From assembly GCA_002296185.1 (NCBI GenBank), contig DBHM01000005.1, forward strand, positions 1-18,569: a stretch of DNA of 18,569 nucleotides, written 5' to 3'. Position numbers and translations under genes: made by a program. The notes under the pieces were generated by a model. It made no database searches. It was not told the origin of the DNA and worked only from the letters and a program-made list of their open reading frames with translations. Positions within the stretch are counted from its first letter, which is position 1. Each line of letters starts with the position of its first letter. Positions 1 through 7,511 of the stretch are shown here, piece after piece. Source of the stretch: Alphaproteobacteria bacterium UBA828. Lineage in GTDB: Bacteria > Pseudomonadota > Alphaproteobacteria > UBA828.

Positions 1-1814
1 GTCACTGACTTAGCTAAATTTCTTGGCTGGTCTATATCGGTTCCTTTGAACAGTGCAGTATAATATGCAAGTAATTGGATAGGGATAGTGTATAGAATAG
101 GAGCAATAAAATTTTCCACATGGGGCAGTTCAATAGCTGTGTCGACTACATCACCCATTACAGAAATTCCTTTATTATCACTTATTAAAATTATTTTAGC
201 ACCACGAGCGTTAGCCTCCTGAACATTTGATGCCGTCTTTTCAAAAAGTTTTCCTGGTGGTGCCACAACAATTACTGGCGTACCTTTTTCTATTAAGGCA
301 ATTGGCCCATGCTTCATTTCACCTGCAGCAAACCCTTCTGCGTGTATATAAGAGATTTCCTTGAGTTTTAATGCGCCCTCAAGAGCAATTGGATATGAAG
401 AACCACGACCTAGATACAAAACAGTTCTACACCCACTTAGTACTTTTCCAAGTTTTCTATATGGCTCTGTATTTTCTAAGGCGCTAGATACTATTGCTGG
501 GAGACCCGAAATTGCTCCTGCTATTCGTTTCTCCTCTGAGGAACTAATGCGAGACTGTAGGCGTGCCAAAACAAGCGCAAAGCAGGCTAAAGCGGTTAGT
601 TGTGTTGTAAATGCCTTCGTCGATGCAACGCCAATCTCTGAACCAGCATGAGTAGGTAACACCGAATCAGATTCTCTAGCCATAGTACTCTCAGGAACAT
701 TAACCATTGATATTATATATTGACCTGCATCTTTAGCATAGCGAAGTGCGGCAAGAGTATCAGCTGTTTCACCTGATTGAGAAATAAATATTGTTGTACC
801 CTGCTCACTTAATAACGGAGCCCGATACCTAAACTCTGAGGCTATATCTACTGTTGTTGGAATACCACAAAGTGCCTCTAGCCAGTACCTTGCCGTCATG
901 CCCGCATAAAATGAGGTTCCGCATGCTACTATGGACATTTGATTGATTAAGGATAAATCCCTGTAGTTTCCAGGTAAAATTATCTTTTTTGATGATGGAT
1001 TATAATAGGTATTAAGCGTATCACCGATTACTCGGGGCTGCTCATGAATTTCTTTTTCCATGAAATGGCTGTAACCACCCATACCAGCAGAATCATCTTC
1101 ATGAATTGTCTCTTTCTCAACCCGTAGAACAGACATGTCATCTGAGTCAAAAACTTCTATGACACCAGGTCTTAGAACTGCTAAATCACCCTCTTCAAGA
1201 TATGAGATTCTTCGAGTAAATGGAACCATCGCAATTGCATCTGACGCTAAAAAGCTCTCGCCATCTTTATGACCAACAGCTAGAGGTGAACCCCTTCTTG
1301 CTCCAATTAATAGCCCATCATCTTCAGCAAAAATAATTCCAAGAGCGAAAGCACCCTCCAATTTACTCAATGTAGCCTTTGTTGCATTTACGGGATCCAA
1401 ACCCTCGTTTAAAAATTTATCAATTAAATGTGGAATAACCTCACTATCAGTATCAGTGCAAAAGTTATGACCATAATCCTCTAATTCTTTTCTTATATCT
1501 TTGAAATTTTCAATTATTCCGTTATGAACGACAGATACGCGATCTGTGCAATGAGGGTGCGCATTGATTCTAGTTGGAGCACCATGAGTGGCCCAGCGTG
1601 TATGACCTATTCCAATATTTCCGGTTAGAGGATTATCAGACAATGCACTCTCAAGGTTCACCAGCTTTCCTTCTGCCCGGCAAACATCCATATTTTTTCC
1701 ACTTACAGTAGCTATACCAGCTGAGTCATACCCCCTGTACTCCAGCCTTCGCAAACCCTCTAAAAGTCTTGGTCCAGCTTCAGAGCTACCAACTAGGCCT
1801 ACAATGCCACACAC
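1..1814 (-). CDS. glmS: Glutamine--fructose-6-phosphate aminotransferase (isomerizing), 3' end cut by window
   Basis: This enzyme makes glucosamine-6-phosphate from fructose-6-phosphate and glutamine in the cytoplasm, the first committed step of UDP-GlcNAc synthesis for peptidoglycan and LPS. Translation from a GTG start gives MCGIVGLVG, which places the N-terminal nucleophile Cys at residue 2, the normal position after Met removal. The glutaminase domain carries GHTRWATHG, and the two SIS sugar-binding domains carry SQSGETADT and KHGPIAL. I followed the frame through to the window edge and found no frameshift or stop. It ends in NLAKSVT, so only the usual last two or three residues and the stop lie outside. 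The start was chosen because family members begin MCGI; a GGGGTGA stretch precedes it. It lies 24 bases behind the glmU stop, so glmU-glmS is a probable operon for consecutive UDP-GlcNAc steps. Confidence 0.97.
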   Translation of the reverse strand, partial: MCGIVGLVGSSEAGPRLLEGLRRLEYRGYDSAGIATVSGKNMDVCRAEGKLVNLESALSDNPLTGNIGIGHTRWATHGAPTRINAHPHCTDRVSVVHNGIIENFKDIRKELEDYGHNFCTDTDSEVIPHLIDKFLNEGLDPVNATKATLSKLEGAFALGIIFAEDDGLLIGARRGSPLAVGHKDGESFLASDAIAMVPFTRRISYLEEGDLAVLRPGVIEVFDSDDMSVLRVEKETIHEDDSAGMGGYSHFMEKEIHEQPRVIGDTLNTYYNPSSKKIILPGNYRDLSLINQMSIVACGTSFYAGMTARYWLEALCGIPTTVDIASEFRYRAPLLSEQGTTIFISQSGETADTLAALRYAKDAGQYIISMVNVPESTMARESDSVLPTHAGSEIGVASTKAFTTQLTALACFALVLARLQSRISSSEEKRIAGAISGLPAIVSSALENTEPYRKLGKVLSGCRTVLYLGRGSSYPIALEGALKLKEISYIHAEGFAAGEMKHGPIALIEKGTPVIVVAPPGKLFEKTASNVQEANARGAKIILISDNKGISVMGDVVDTAIELPHVENFIAPILYTIPIQLLAYYTALFKGTDIDQPRNLAKSV

Positions 1815-1838
1815 AAGTCACCCCACAAAGTAATGGAA

Positions 1839-3197
1839 TTAATCATCTTGCTCATCTTTAGATCTATCTCTTCGCCTTTGGGCAGCACCTAGACTTTCTT
1901 CTTGTTGACACCTGGCAAGTACCACTGAGTCTGTCGATACATCCTGAGTAATTACACTTCCGGCACCTACTATAGCCCCATCCCCAATACTCAGAGGAGC
2001 TACAAGTGATGAATTTGACCCAACAAAGGCACCCTTACCAACAACAGTCTTGGACTTTTTCTGTCCGTCATAATTACAAGTTATAGTCCCGGCACCAATA
2101 TTAGCTTCTTGCCCAATTTCAGCATCACCAATGTAGCTTAAATGATTAACTTTAGCTGACTCCCCAAATACAGCCTTCTTGGCTTCTACAAAGTTACCAA
2201 TCTTAACATTCTCACCAAGGATAGTTTCTGGGCGAAGCCTTGCAAAAGGACCAATTATAGCATTATTGCCAATTATAGCGCCCTCAATATGCGAAAAGGC
2301 TAATATTTTCGATCCAGCTCCAACTCTTACTCCTGGACCAAATACAACATTGGGCTCGACCTCTACATCTTCCCCAAACGATGTATCCCAGCTTAACCAT
2401 GTTGATGATGGATCCACAAGCGTTACCCCAGATTCCATTGCTGTATTACGTAGCTGCTCTTGAATAATATTTTCTAATTTTGCTAACTGAGATCGATCAT
2501 TAATACCAAGTACCTCGTTATTATCTTCCGCCTCAACATGAATACATTTTAGACCATCAGAGGTAGCTATAGAAAAAATGTCTGTAAGAAAGTATTCTCC
2601 TTTTGAATTATCATTACTTAGTCTTTGCAAAAGACTACTGAGGACTTTACCGTCAGCGGATATAATTCCTGTATTACAAAGTGAAATGTCATTTTCACTA
2701 CCATCAATCTCAGACTGTTCTATAATTCGAATTATTTGGTCATCTGAGTTACAAACTAATCGACCATATCCTTTTGGTGACTGTGGCCTAAAACTTAAAA
2801 GAGATATATCAGCTTTCTGTGAGTCTCCTGCCTCTCTTAGACTGTTTAATGTAGCAGCACTCAATAGAGGAACATCACCATATAGAACAGCAACCTTACC
2901 GGAGAAACCCCCCACAAATTCATCTGCTACTTTTAGTGCGTGACCTGTCCCTAATCGTTCATTTTGAATTACCAACTCTATATCAGGCCAATCAGATTTG
3001 ATTAGGTCACTCATCTCATTGAGCTCCTGACTAATCACCAAAATATTTTTTGATGTTGTAGAGAATTCTAAATTATCTAATACATGATACAAGATAGGTC
3101 TACCGGCCAAATGATGCATGACTTTAGGTTTTGGGGACCTCATACGCTTACCCATACCTGCAGCAAGAACCACTACTATATTTCTATCTGTTACCAT
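1839..3197 (-). CDS. glmU: Bifunctional GlcNAc-1-P uridyltransferase / GlcN-1-P acetyltransferase
   Basis: GlmU acetylates glucosamine-1-phosphate and then joins the product to UTP, giving UDP-GlcNAc for peptidoglycan and lipid A. The N-terminal nucleotidyltransferase domain shows LAAGMGKRM (residues 11-19), a following PK (24-25), GTGHA (83-87) and YGD (106-108). The C-terminal left-handed beta-helix has many hexapeptide turns, plus HLSYIGDAEIG and GAGTITCNYDG, the acetyltransferase active-site region. The open frame extends upstream to a GTG at 3290, but that adds 31 residues with no family resemblance. The ATG at 3197 gives 452 residues, the normal size, although its ribosome binding site is weak (GGAA 11 bases away). 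The signature usually reads GxGTRM; here Thr is replaced by Lys. It is followed by glmS. Confidence 0.96.
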   Translation of the reverse strand: MVTDRNIVVVLAAGMGKRMRSPKPKVMHHLAGRPILYHVLDNLEFSTTSKNILVISQELNEMSDLIKSDWPDIELVIQNERLGTGHALKVADEFVGGFSGKVAVLYGDVPLLSAATLNSLREAGDSQKADISLLSFRPQSPKGYGRLVCNSDDQIIRIIEQSEIDGSENDISLCNTGIISADGKVLSSLLQRLSNDNSKGEYFLTDIFSIATSDGLKCIHVEAEDNNEVLGINDRSQLAKLENIIQEQLRNTAMESGVTLVDPSSTWLSWDTSFGEDVEVEPNVVFGPGVRVGAGSKILAFSHIEGAIIGNNAIIGPFARLRPETILGENVKIGNFVEAKKAVFGESAKVNHLSYIGDAEIGQEANIGAGTITCNYDGQKKSKTVVGKGAFVGSNSSLVAPLSIGDGAIVGAGSVITQDVSTDSVVLARCQQEESLGAAQRRRDRSKDEQDD

Positions 3198-3350
3198 ATT
3201 TATGAAAATTCCATATTTTTTTATTAAACAGTAAGCTTCTATGGGATCTGGTGCAAATCTATAAATTAGCACCCTCATCGATATAGACACCTAAAAAAGC
3301 AAAACAACGCGTTAAAAAATACTTATCTATTGAAAAACTGCCGTAATAGT

Positions 3351-3521
3351 CTAGACATCAATTATTCCGTGAAGTTTATCAGCATTTCTAAGCTCAGTGT
3401 TCTCATTTACAGGATCACTATCCTGGAAAATTTTAGAATCCTTTTTTTTGCCTAGATTAAGTTTATTGCTGTCTAGCTTTTTTTCTTCACTCTGCCAATC
3501 GTGCCAATCAAAATCAGCCAT
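3351..3521 (-). CDS. Small hydrophilic protein of unknown function (56 aa)
   Basis: I do not recognise this protein. It begins MADFDWHDWQSEEKKLD and is rich in Lys, Asp, Glu and Asn. It has no signal peptide, membrane segment or cysteine. The case for a real gene rests on the start: a purine-rich GGAGGGTGAGG (minus strand, 3534-3524) sits 8 bases before the ATG at 3521, one of the best Shine-Dalgarno sequences in the window. A TTG at 3536 in the same frame would overlap that site and is less likely. The gene lies between the fbp operon and glmU on the same strand, 153 bases before the glmU start, so it could be the first cistron of a glmU transcript or stand alone. Sequence conservation is unknown, so it remains a candidate. 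Confidence 0.5.
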   Translation of the reverse strand: MADFDWHDWQSEEKKLDSNKLNLGKKKDSKIFQDSDPVNENTELRNADKLHGIIDV

Positions 3522-3672
3522 CACCTCACCCTCCAATATTGAAAACGTATATCACTCGATAACATTAAATCTTATATTTTAACAGTGTAATACTAAAAAT
3601 TGGCCAAATGGTGTTTTATGGAATAATAAATTATTACAAATATTTAGTTCTTATATAAAACGTAAATAAAAA

Positions 3673-5328
3673 TTAGATTCTAGTTAATTTATTTATTGTA
3701 AAATTTAAGAACAGAACCGGAATTATACCAGTAGCAACTATCATCACAGCAGGTAAAGCAGCCTCCTCAAGAAGCTCATCCTTTGCAAATTGATAAATAT
3801 AAGTGGCAAGAGTCTCAAAGTTAAATGGGCGCAAAATTAACGCCATTGGTAACTCCTTCATTACGTCAACAAATACTAAGAGTGCTCCGGCAAGGATTGA
3901 TAAACGAATCATAGGAATAATAATTTTTGTTGATTGATCCATAAAATTTGATCCAAGAACTTGGCTAGCTTCAACTAGATTGTTAGGCACACGTTCTATA
4001 CCTTTGCTAACTGCGCCATATCCAATAGCTTGGAAACGAATAACACAAGCAAAAATGATAAGCCCTATGCTACCACCAAAAAAACCCTGATATTCTGCAT
4101 TAAATAAATCATTGGAAACATCAGCTATCGCCCTATCTAGATACCCGGTTATTGAAACAACACCAATCGCCAAAATAGCGCCAGGGAAGGCATAGCCTAA
4201 TGATGATAATTGAGACAAATTTTTTAATAAATGAGGGCCACGATACTTTGATGTGAATAGCATAAATGAAGATACTGAAATTATTATGGCCGCAACTGAT
4301 ACACCAATAATTAAACTATTAATAGCAGCATCCGCAATATCCGAATTAAAGCCGACACTGTAACCCTCAAATACAAAGCCTAATAAAACTCCCATAGGAA
4401 TAAGAAACCCGATTCCTATAGGCAGTACGCAGAGTAACCAGCATATAATTTCTCCTAGACCTCTCTTTTTTATTGGAGATAGGGATTGAGATTTTTTTGT
4501 TGTATCTGTGAAACGTTGCCTTGAACGAGAAATAACTTCAATACTAATTAGTATTACTATGAATATGAAACATAGACATGCAATTTGTGCTGCTGCGGTA
4601 ATATTATTCATACCTAGCCAAACGTTAAAGATCCCTAATGTGAAAGTCTGAATAGAGAAATATTCTACTACTCCAAATTCTGATATTGTTTCCATTAATA
4701 CCAGAGCTGTTCCAGCCATTATTGCGGGCCTAGCAAGAGGAATCCCAACAGACCAAAAACCATTTCTACTAACTAAATTACTTACATCAAAGAAAGTGCT
4801 GGGTATGAGCAGAAATCCAACTCTAGCCATCACATATACATATGGATAAAGTACTGAACCCATTAGAAGGCATGCACCCTCTAGGGAACGGATTTGAGGA
4901 AACCAATAATCAGATGAAGATTCCCACCCCCCAAGGTCTCTTATAATTCTTTGCACAGGGCCGGAATACTCAAGAAAATCTCCATAAGTATACGCTATTA
5001 GATAAGCAGGCATAGCTGCTGGTAGCAATAGTAGCCACTCAAAAAATCGACGCATACGAAAATCATAGCGCACAACTAGCCAGGCAGTAGAGACTCCAAA
5101 TACTAGAGAGACTATTGCTACGCCAAACATTAAGCTTAATGTATTAGTTAAATAACGCGGGACAACACTATCGAAAAGATGCCCCCAAAGACCACCGGTA
5201 TCCCCGCTAGCTACAATAAAAACCATAATTATAGGTGCTAATAATGCAGCAGATAAGACTACGGTAGATAATTGCCAACCATACAATCTTTTTATTGGAA
5301 AAATATTTCTTTCACCCCAAAAACCCAA
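3673..5328 (-). CDS. fbpB: Ferric iron ABC transporter permease, fused two-domain (FbpB/SfuB type)
   Basis: This inner-membrane permease would pass Fe(III) delivered by the periplasmic binding protein into the cytoplasm. The 551 residues contain two related permease halves with about a dozen hydrophobic segments, the usual arrangement and length for FbpB/SfuB. Each half has an ATPase-docking loop: a degenerate one around 181-203 (NLVSRNG then IPLARPAI) and a clearer EAA-type loop at 453-473 (EASQVLGS then IIIPMIRL). The start is TTG at 5328, immediately after the TAG stop of the binding-protein gene, so translation is probably coupled. No ABC ATPase follows: the next 136 bases are AT-rich, then comes a small unrelated ORF. 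ThiP-type thiamine permeases share this architecture, but the upstream binding protein with paired tyrosines favours iron. Confidence 0.88.
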   Translation of the reverse strand: MGFWGERNIFPIKRLYGWQLSTVVLSAALLAPIIMVFIVASGDTGGLWGHLFDSVVPRYLTNTLSLMFGVAIVSLVFGVSTAWLVVRYDFRMRRFFEWLLLLPAAMPAYLIAYTYGDFLEYSGPVQRIIRDLGGWESSSDYWFPQIRSLEGACLLMGSVLYPYVYVMARVGFLLIPSTFFDVSNLVSRNGFWSVGIPLARPAIMAGTALVLMETISEFGVVEYFSIQTFTLGIFNVWLGMNNITAAAQIACLCFIFIVILISIEVISRSRQRFTDTTKKSQSLSPIKKRGLGEIICWLLCVLPIGIGFLIPMGVLLGFVFEGYSVGFNSDIADAAINSLIIGVSVAAIIISVSSFMLFTSKYRGPHLLKNLSQLSSLGYAFPGAILAIGVVSITGYLDRAIADVSNDLFNAEYQGFFGGSIGLIIFACVIRFQAIGYGAVSKGIERVPNNLVEASQVLGSNFMDQSTKIIIPMIRLSILAGALLVFVDVMKELPMALILRPFNFETLATYIYQFAKDELLEEAALPAVMIVATGIIPVLFLNFTINKLTRI

Positions 5329-6348
5329 CTACCATCCCACTATATCTATTATTTTTTGAGATACTGGTGCCAAATCTGCAATTTTTACTATTGGCATAGA
5401 ATCCTGAGAAAATATACCCCAGTTTTCGAGCTCATGCGATAGCGGTATATTTTCATTTATTGGATACTCAAAATTTATTGAAGAATATAGATTTTGGGCT
5501 TCATCTGATGTTAGAAATTCGAGAAACTTAACGGCTTCTTCTTTATTTTTTGAATACTTTGCGACTCCACCTCCTGAAATATTAATGTGAGTGCCTCGAT
5601 TGTCCTGATTAGGAAAAATTAAACGCACACTCTCTGCCCATTCTCTATGTTCCGGATTTTCAGAAAATTTTAGTTTTCCAAAATAGTAGTGATTTATAAT
5701 AGCTATATCACAAACACCCTCGTATATTCCCTTGATTTGCGCCCTATCATTTCCTTGAGGCCTTCTAGCAAAATTTGCTTTTAAGTTTTTTGCCCAACTA
5801 GTTGCAGCATCATACCCATTATTATAAATCAGTGAGGCTAACAAACCTCTATTATAAACATGACTTCCGGGCCTTGAGCATATGCGACCTTTCCAAATTG
5901 GATCAGCAAGGTCCTCATAATCCTTAATTAGCTCTAGATCATCAGAAGTTTTTGAGACCGCTATCACTCTTGCTCTCTTAGAAAAAGCAAACCATTTGTT
6001 TTCTGTGTCCCTAAGGTTTTGTGGGATAGTCTTATTTAACAAATCGGAGCTTACTGGTGCCAGCAGATCCTTATCTGCATAAACTGCCAAACGTGCCATA
6101 TCTACAGTTAATATTATATCTGCAGGGCTGAGTTCACCCTCCGCCTTTAATCTCTGAGCTAAGCCTTTTGATGAATAAACGATATTTACTTTATTCCCCG
6201 TTTTACTTTCATAGATGTCTATGAATGGTTTTATTAAAAAAGGCTGTCTATGGGAGTATATATTTAGATCAGCCATAGCAGAAACCGGGAAGACCGATAC
6301 ACTTATTAAAATAAAGAATAAAAATCTTAAATATTTTGTTTTACACAT
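5329..6348 (-). CDS. fbpA: Periplasmic ferric-iron binding protein (FbpA/FutA family)
   Basis: This is the substrate-binding component of an Fe(III) ABC importer and acts in the periplasm. Residues 1-26 form a signal peptide (MCKTKYLRFL, a hydrophobic core, then VSAMA before DLNIY). The mature part begins with the family pattern NIYSHRQPF and contains ILTVDMARL, then INHYYFGKL. The adjacent tyrosines 221 and 222, with Tyr31 and possibly Tyr165, match the tyrosine ligands known in FutA and FbpA proteins. At 339 residues it has normal length. The ATG overlaps the end of the upstream hydroxylase gene by 8 bases (ATGTGTAA), and the stop touches the permease start, so the three genes are probably one coupled unit. 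Iron as substrate is inferred from the tyrosines and from the Fur-like site upstream of the operon. Confidence 0.92.
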   Translation of the reverse strand: MCKTKYLRFLFFILISVSVFPVSAMADLNIYSHRQPFLIKPFIDIYESKTGNKVNIVYSSKGLAQRLKAEGELSPADIILTVDMARLAVYADKDLLAPVSSDLLNKTIPQNLRDTENKWFAFSKRARVIAVSKTSDDLELIKDYEDLADPIWKGRICSRPGSHVYNRGLLASLIYNNGYDAATSWAKNLKANFARRPQGNDRAQIKGIYEGVCDIAIINHYYFGKLKFSENPEHREWAESVRLIFPNQDNRGTHINISGGGVAKYSKNKEEAVKFLEFLTSDEAQNLYSSINFEYPINENIPLSHELENWGIFSQDSMPIVKIADLAPVSQKIIDIVGW

Positions 6349-7384
6349 TTACATTTCGCCTCTTATTTTGGTGAACTGTAGACTGACGCCTAAAGAGAAA
6401 ATTATAAAAGAATCGGGGTATGTAATTTATGATGATCAATGATGCTTCTTTAAATGGGACAAGAAATATATATCGCATAGTATGTGGATTAGACGATTCT
6501 CCGATGACACCAAAAGAAATTCGTTCTTTCTTACCTCTTGTTGTATGCAAACTACCACCCATCCAATCCCACACAGCAAGTACTGCTCCAAAATTTCTAT
6601 CCGTGTGTTGGGGTAAATGTGAATGATGCACTTGATGCTGTGCCGGCGATATTAAAAAGCGTTCTATTTTTCTACCATAAGACAACCAAACGTGAGAATG
6701 TCTGAGATTAGAGCCTAGAGCATTGAATAAAAATAGGAACACACTAACTCCAAGAACTGAAAATAATTCTACTTGACTGCCAAAAAAATACACAAAAATT
6801 GCTAAAACTATACTCTTAGATACCAAACTTCTTATTGAGAATATTAAAGCCTCAACTGGATGTGTTCGGTATACAGTAATTGGAGTTAGCACTTCTGCAG
6901 TATGGTGAACTTTATGGAAACACCATAAAATTGGAATCTTATGTAATGCTTTATGAACAATATATTTGGACCAGTCATCTAACAAAAATAAAGTGGTAGA
7001 AAAAAGACCAATAACAATCCATGTTGGTAGAGCCTCAGAAACCAAAACCCTTCCATCAAAAAGAATATGTAATGATTCAAATATTATTGTTGTAAGCGTC
7101 AGTGTAGAAATCAGATGAGGTGCTATAGAAAACATAATAAAACGACTGATAAACAAGATTTTATAATCTGCAACCGCAGATCTTGCAAACCACACTCTTT
7201 TGGAAAATAAGTCTTTAAGAACGCTAAGAAAAGATGTTCGCATCTTATTTCTTAGAGCCTGTATAAAATATAATAAAATTGCGATTATTAGCGCAGAACC
7301 CAGATAACCAAAAAAGACCCTCTTCCTTGGGTCAATAAATGGCTCCCATGCTTGCCCAACATAATCGAGTATGATCTCAATCAT
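6341..7384 (-). CDS. Membrane di-iron hydroxylase, sterol desaturase / fatty acid hydroxylase superfamily
   Basis: Members are integral membrane enzymes with a di-iron centre that use O2 to hydroxylate or desaturate lipids, sterols or ether lipids. The histidine clusters are all present: H144-KAL-H148, H157-KV-HH161 and H250-QV-HH254, with additional His229 and His231 and the usual tail NFGAVLAVWDWMGGSLH. There are several hydrophobic segments (about 24-41, 76-105, 121-136, 187-222). The length, 347 residues, is ordinary. The substrate cannot be told from sequence; the genome position does not suggest a sterol pathway. The gene starts 127 bases after the DUF4856-like gene, beyond two hairpins, and its last 8 bases overlap fbpA. 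Placing an iron-requiring oxygenase upstream of iron-import genes is unusual. The ribosome binding site is poor, so expression may depend on read-through and local structure. Confidence 0.93.
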   Translation of the reverse strand: MIEIILDYVGQAWEPFIDPRKRVFFGYLGSALIIAILLYFIQALRNKMRTSFLSVLKDLFSKRVWFARSAVADYKILFISRFIMFSIAPHLISTLTLTTIIFESLHILFDGRVLVSEALPTWIVIGLFSTTLFLLDDWSKYIVHKALHKIPILWCFHKVHHTAEVLTPITVYRTHPVEALIFSIRSLVSKSIVLAIFVYFFGSQVELFSVLGVSVFLFLFNALGSNLRHSHVWLSYGRKIERFLISPAQHQVHHSHLPQHTDRNFGAVLAVWDWMGGSLHTTRGKKERISFGVIGESSNPHTMRYIFLVPFKEASLIIINYIPRFFYNFLFRRQSTVHQNKRRNVNV

Positions 7385-7407
7385 AGCACTACTTTTTAAA
7401 AAGTTGG

Positions 7408-7444
7408 CTCAGTAGACCCGAGCATAAAGCCCAGGCCTACTGAG
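7408..7444 (-). ncRNA. Intra-operon RNA stem-loop 1
   Basis: Read on the minus strand, arms CTCAGTAGGCCTGGGC and GCTCGGGTCTACTGAG pair over 16 positions around the loop TTTAT, with three G-U pairs. The wobbles favour the minus-strand transcript, the direction of the operon. It is followed after CCAA by five Ts inside the palindrome CTTTTTAAAAAG (7392-7403). It could be a weak terminator or attenuator, or a 3'-end stabiliser for the DUF4856-like message. Confidence 0.75.
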
Positions 7445-7496
7445 GGGGGAGTCTCAATGGATCTAGGGGGGGTTAAGCCCAGTTCCACTGAGGGGG
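7429..7496. repeat. Imperfect 20-bp direct repeat, 48-bp period
   Basis: The plus-strand segments 7429-7448 and 7477-7496 both read GCCCAG, four variable bases, then ACTGAGGGGG, and match at 17 of 20 positions. They form one arm of each of the two neighbouring stem-loops plus a flanking G run. Confidence 0.8.
7453..7492 (-). ncRNA. Intra-operon RNA stem-loop 2, related to stem-loop 1
   Basis: On the minus strand, arms CTCAGTGG and CCATTGAG pair over 8 positions (one G-U). An additional A-U pair follows, then an A-A mismatch and an inner CTGGG/CCTAG stem. It starts 20 bases after the DUF4856-like stop codon and precedes stem-loop 1. The outer arms differ from stem-loop 1 by paired changes that keep the helix, so the two look like diverged copies of one structured unit. 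Confidence 0.65.
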
Positions 7497-7511
7497 AGAA
7501 AAGACTGCTAC

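Noticed and set aside
361..651. Plus-strand open frame inside the glmS region
   Set aside because: It is the reverse shadow of an intact, well-conserved glmS frame; the product has no recognisable features.
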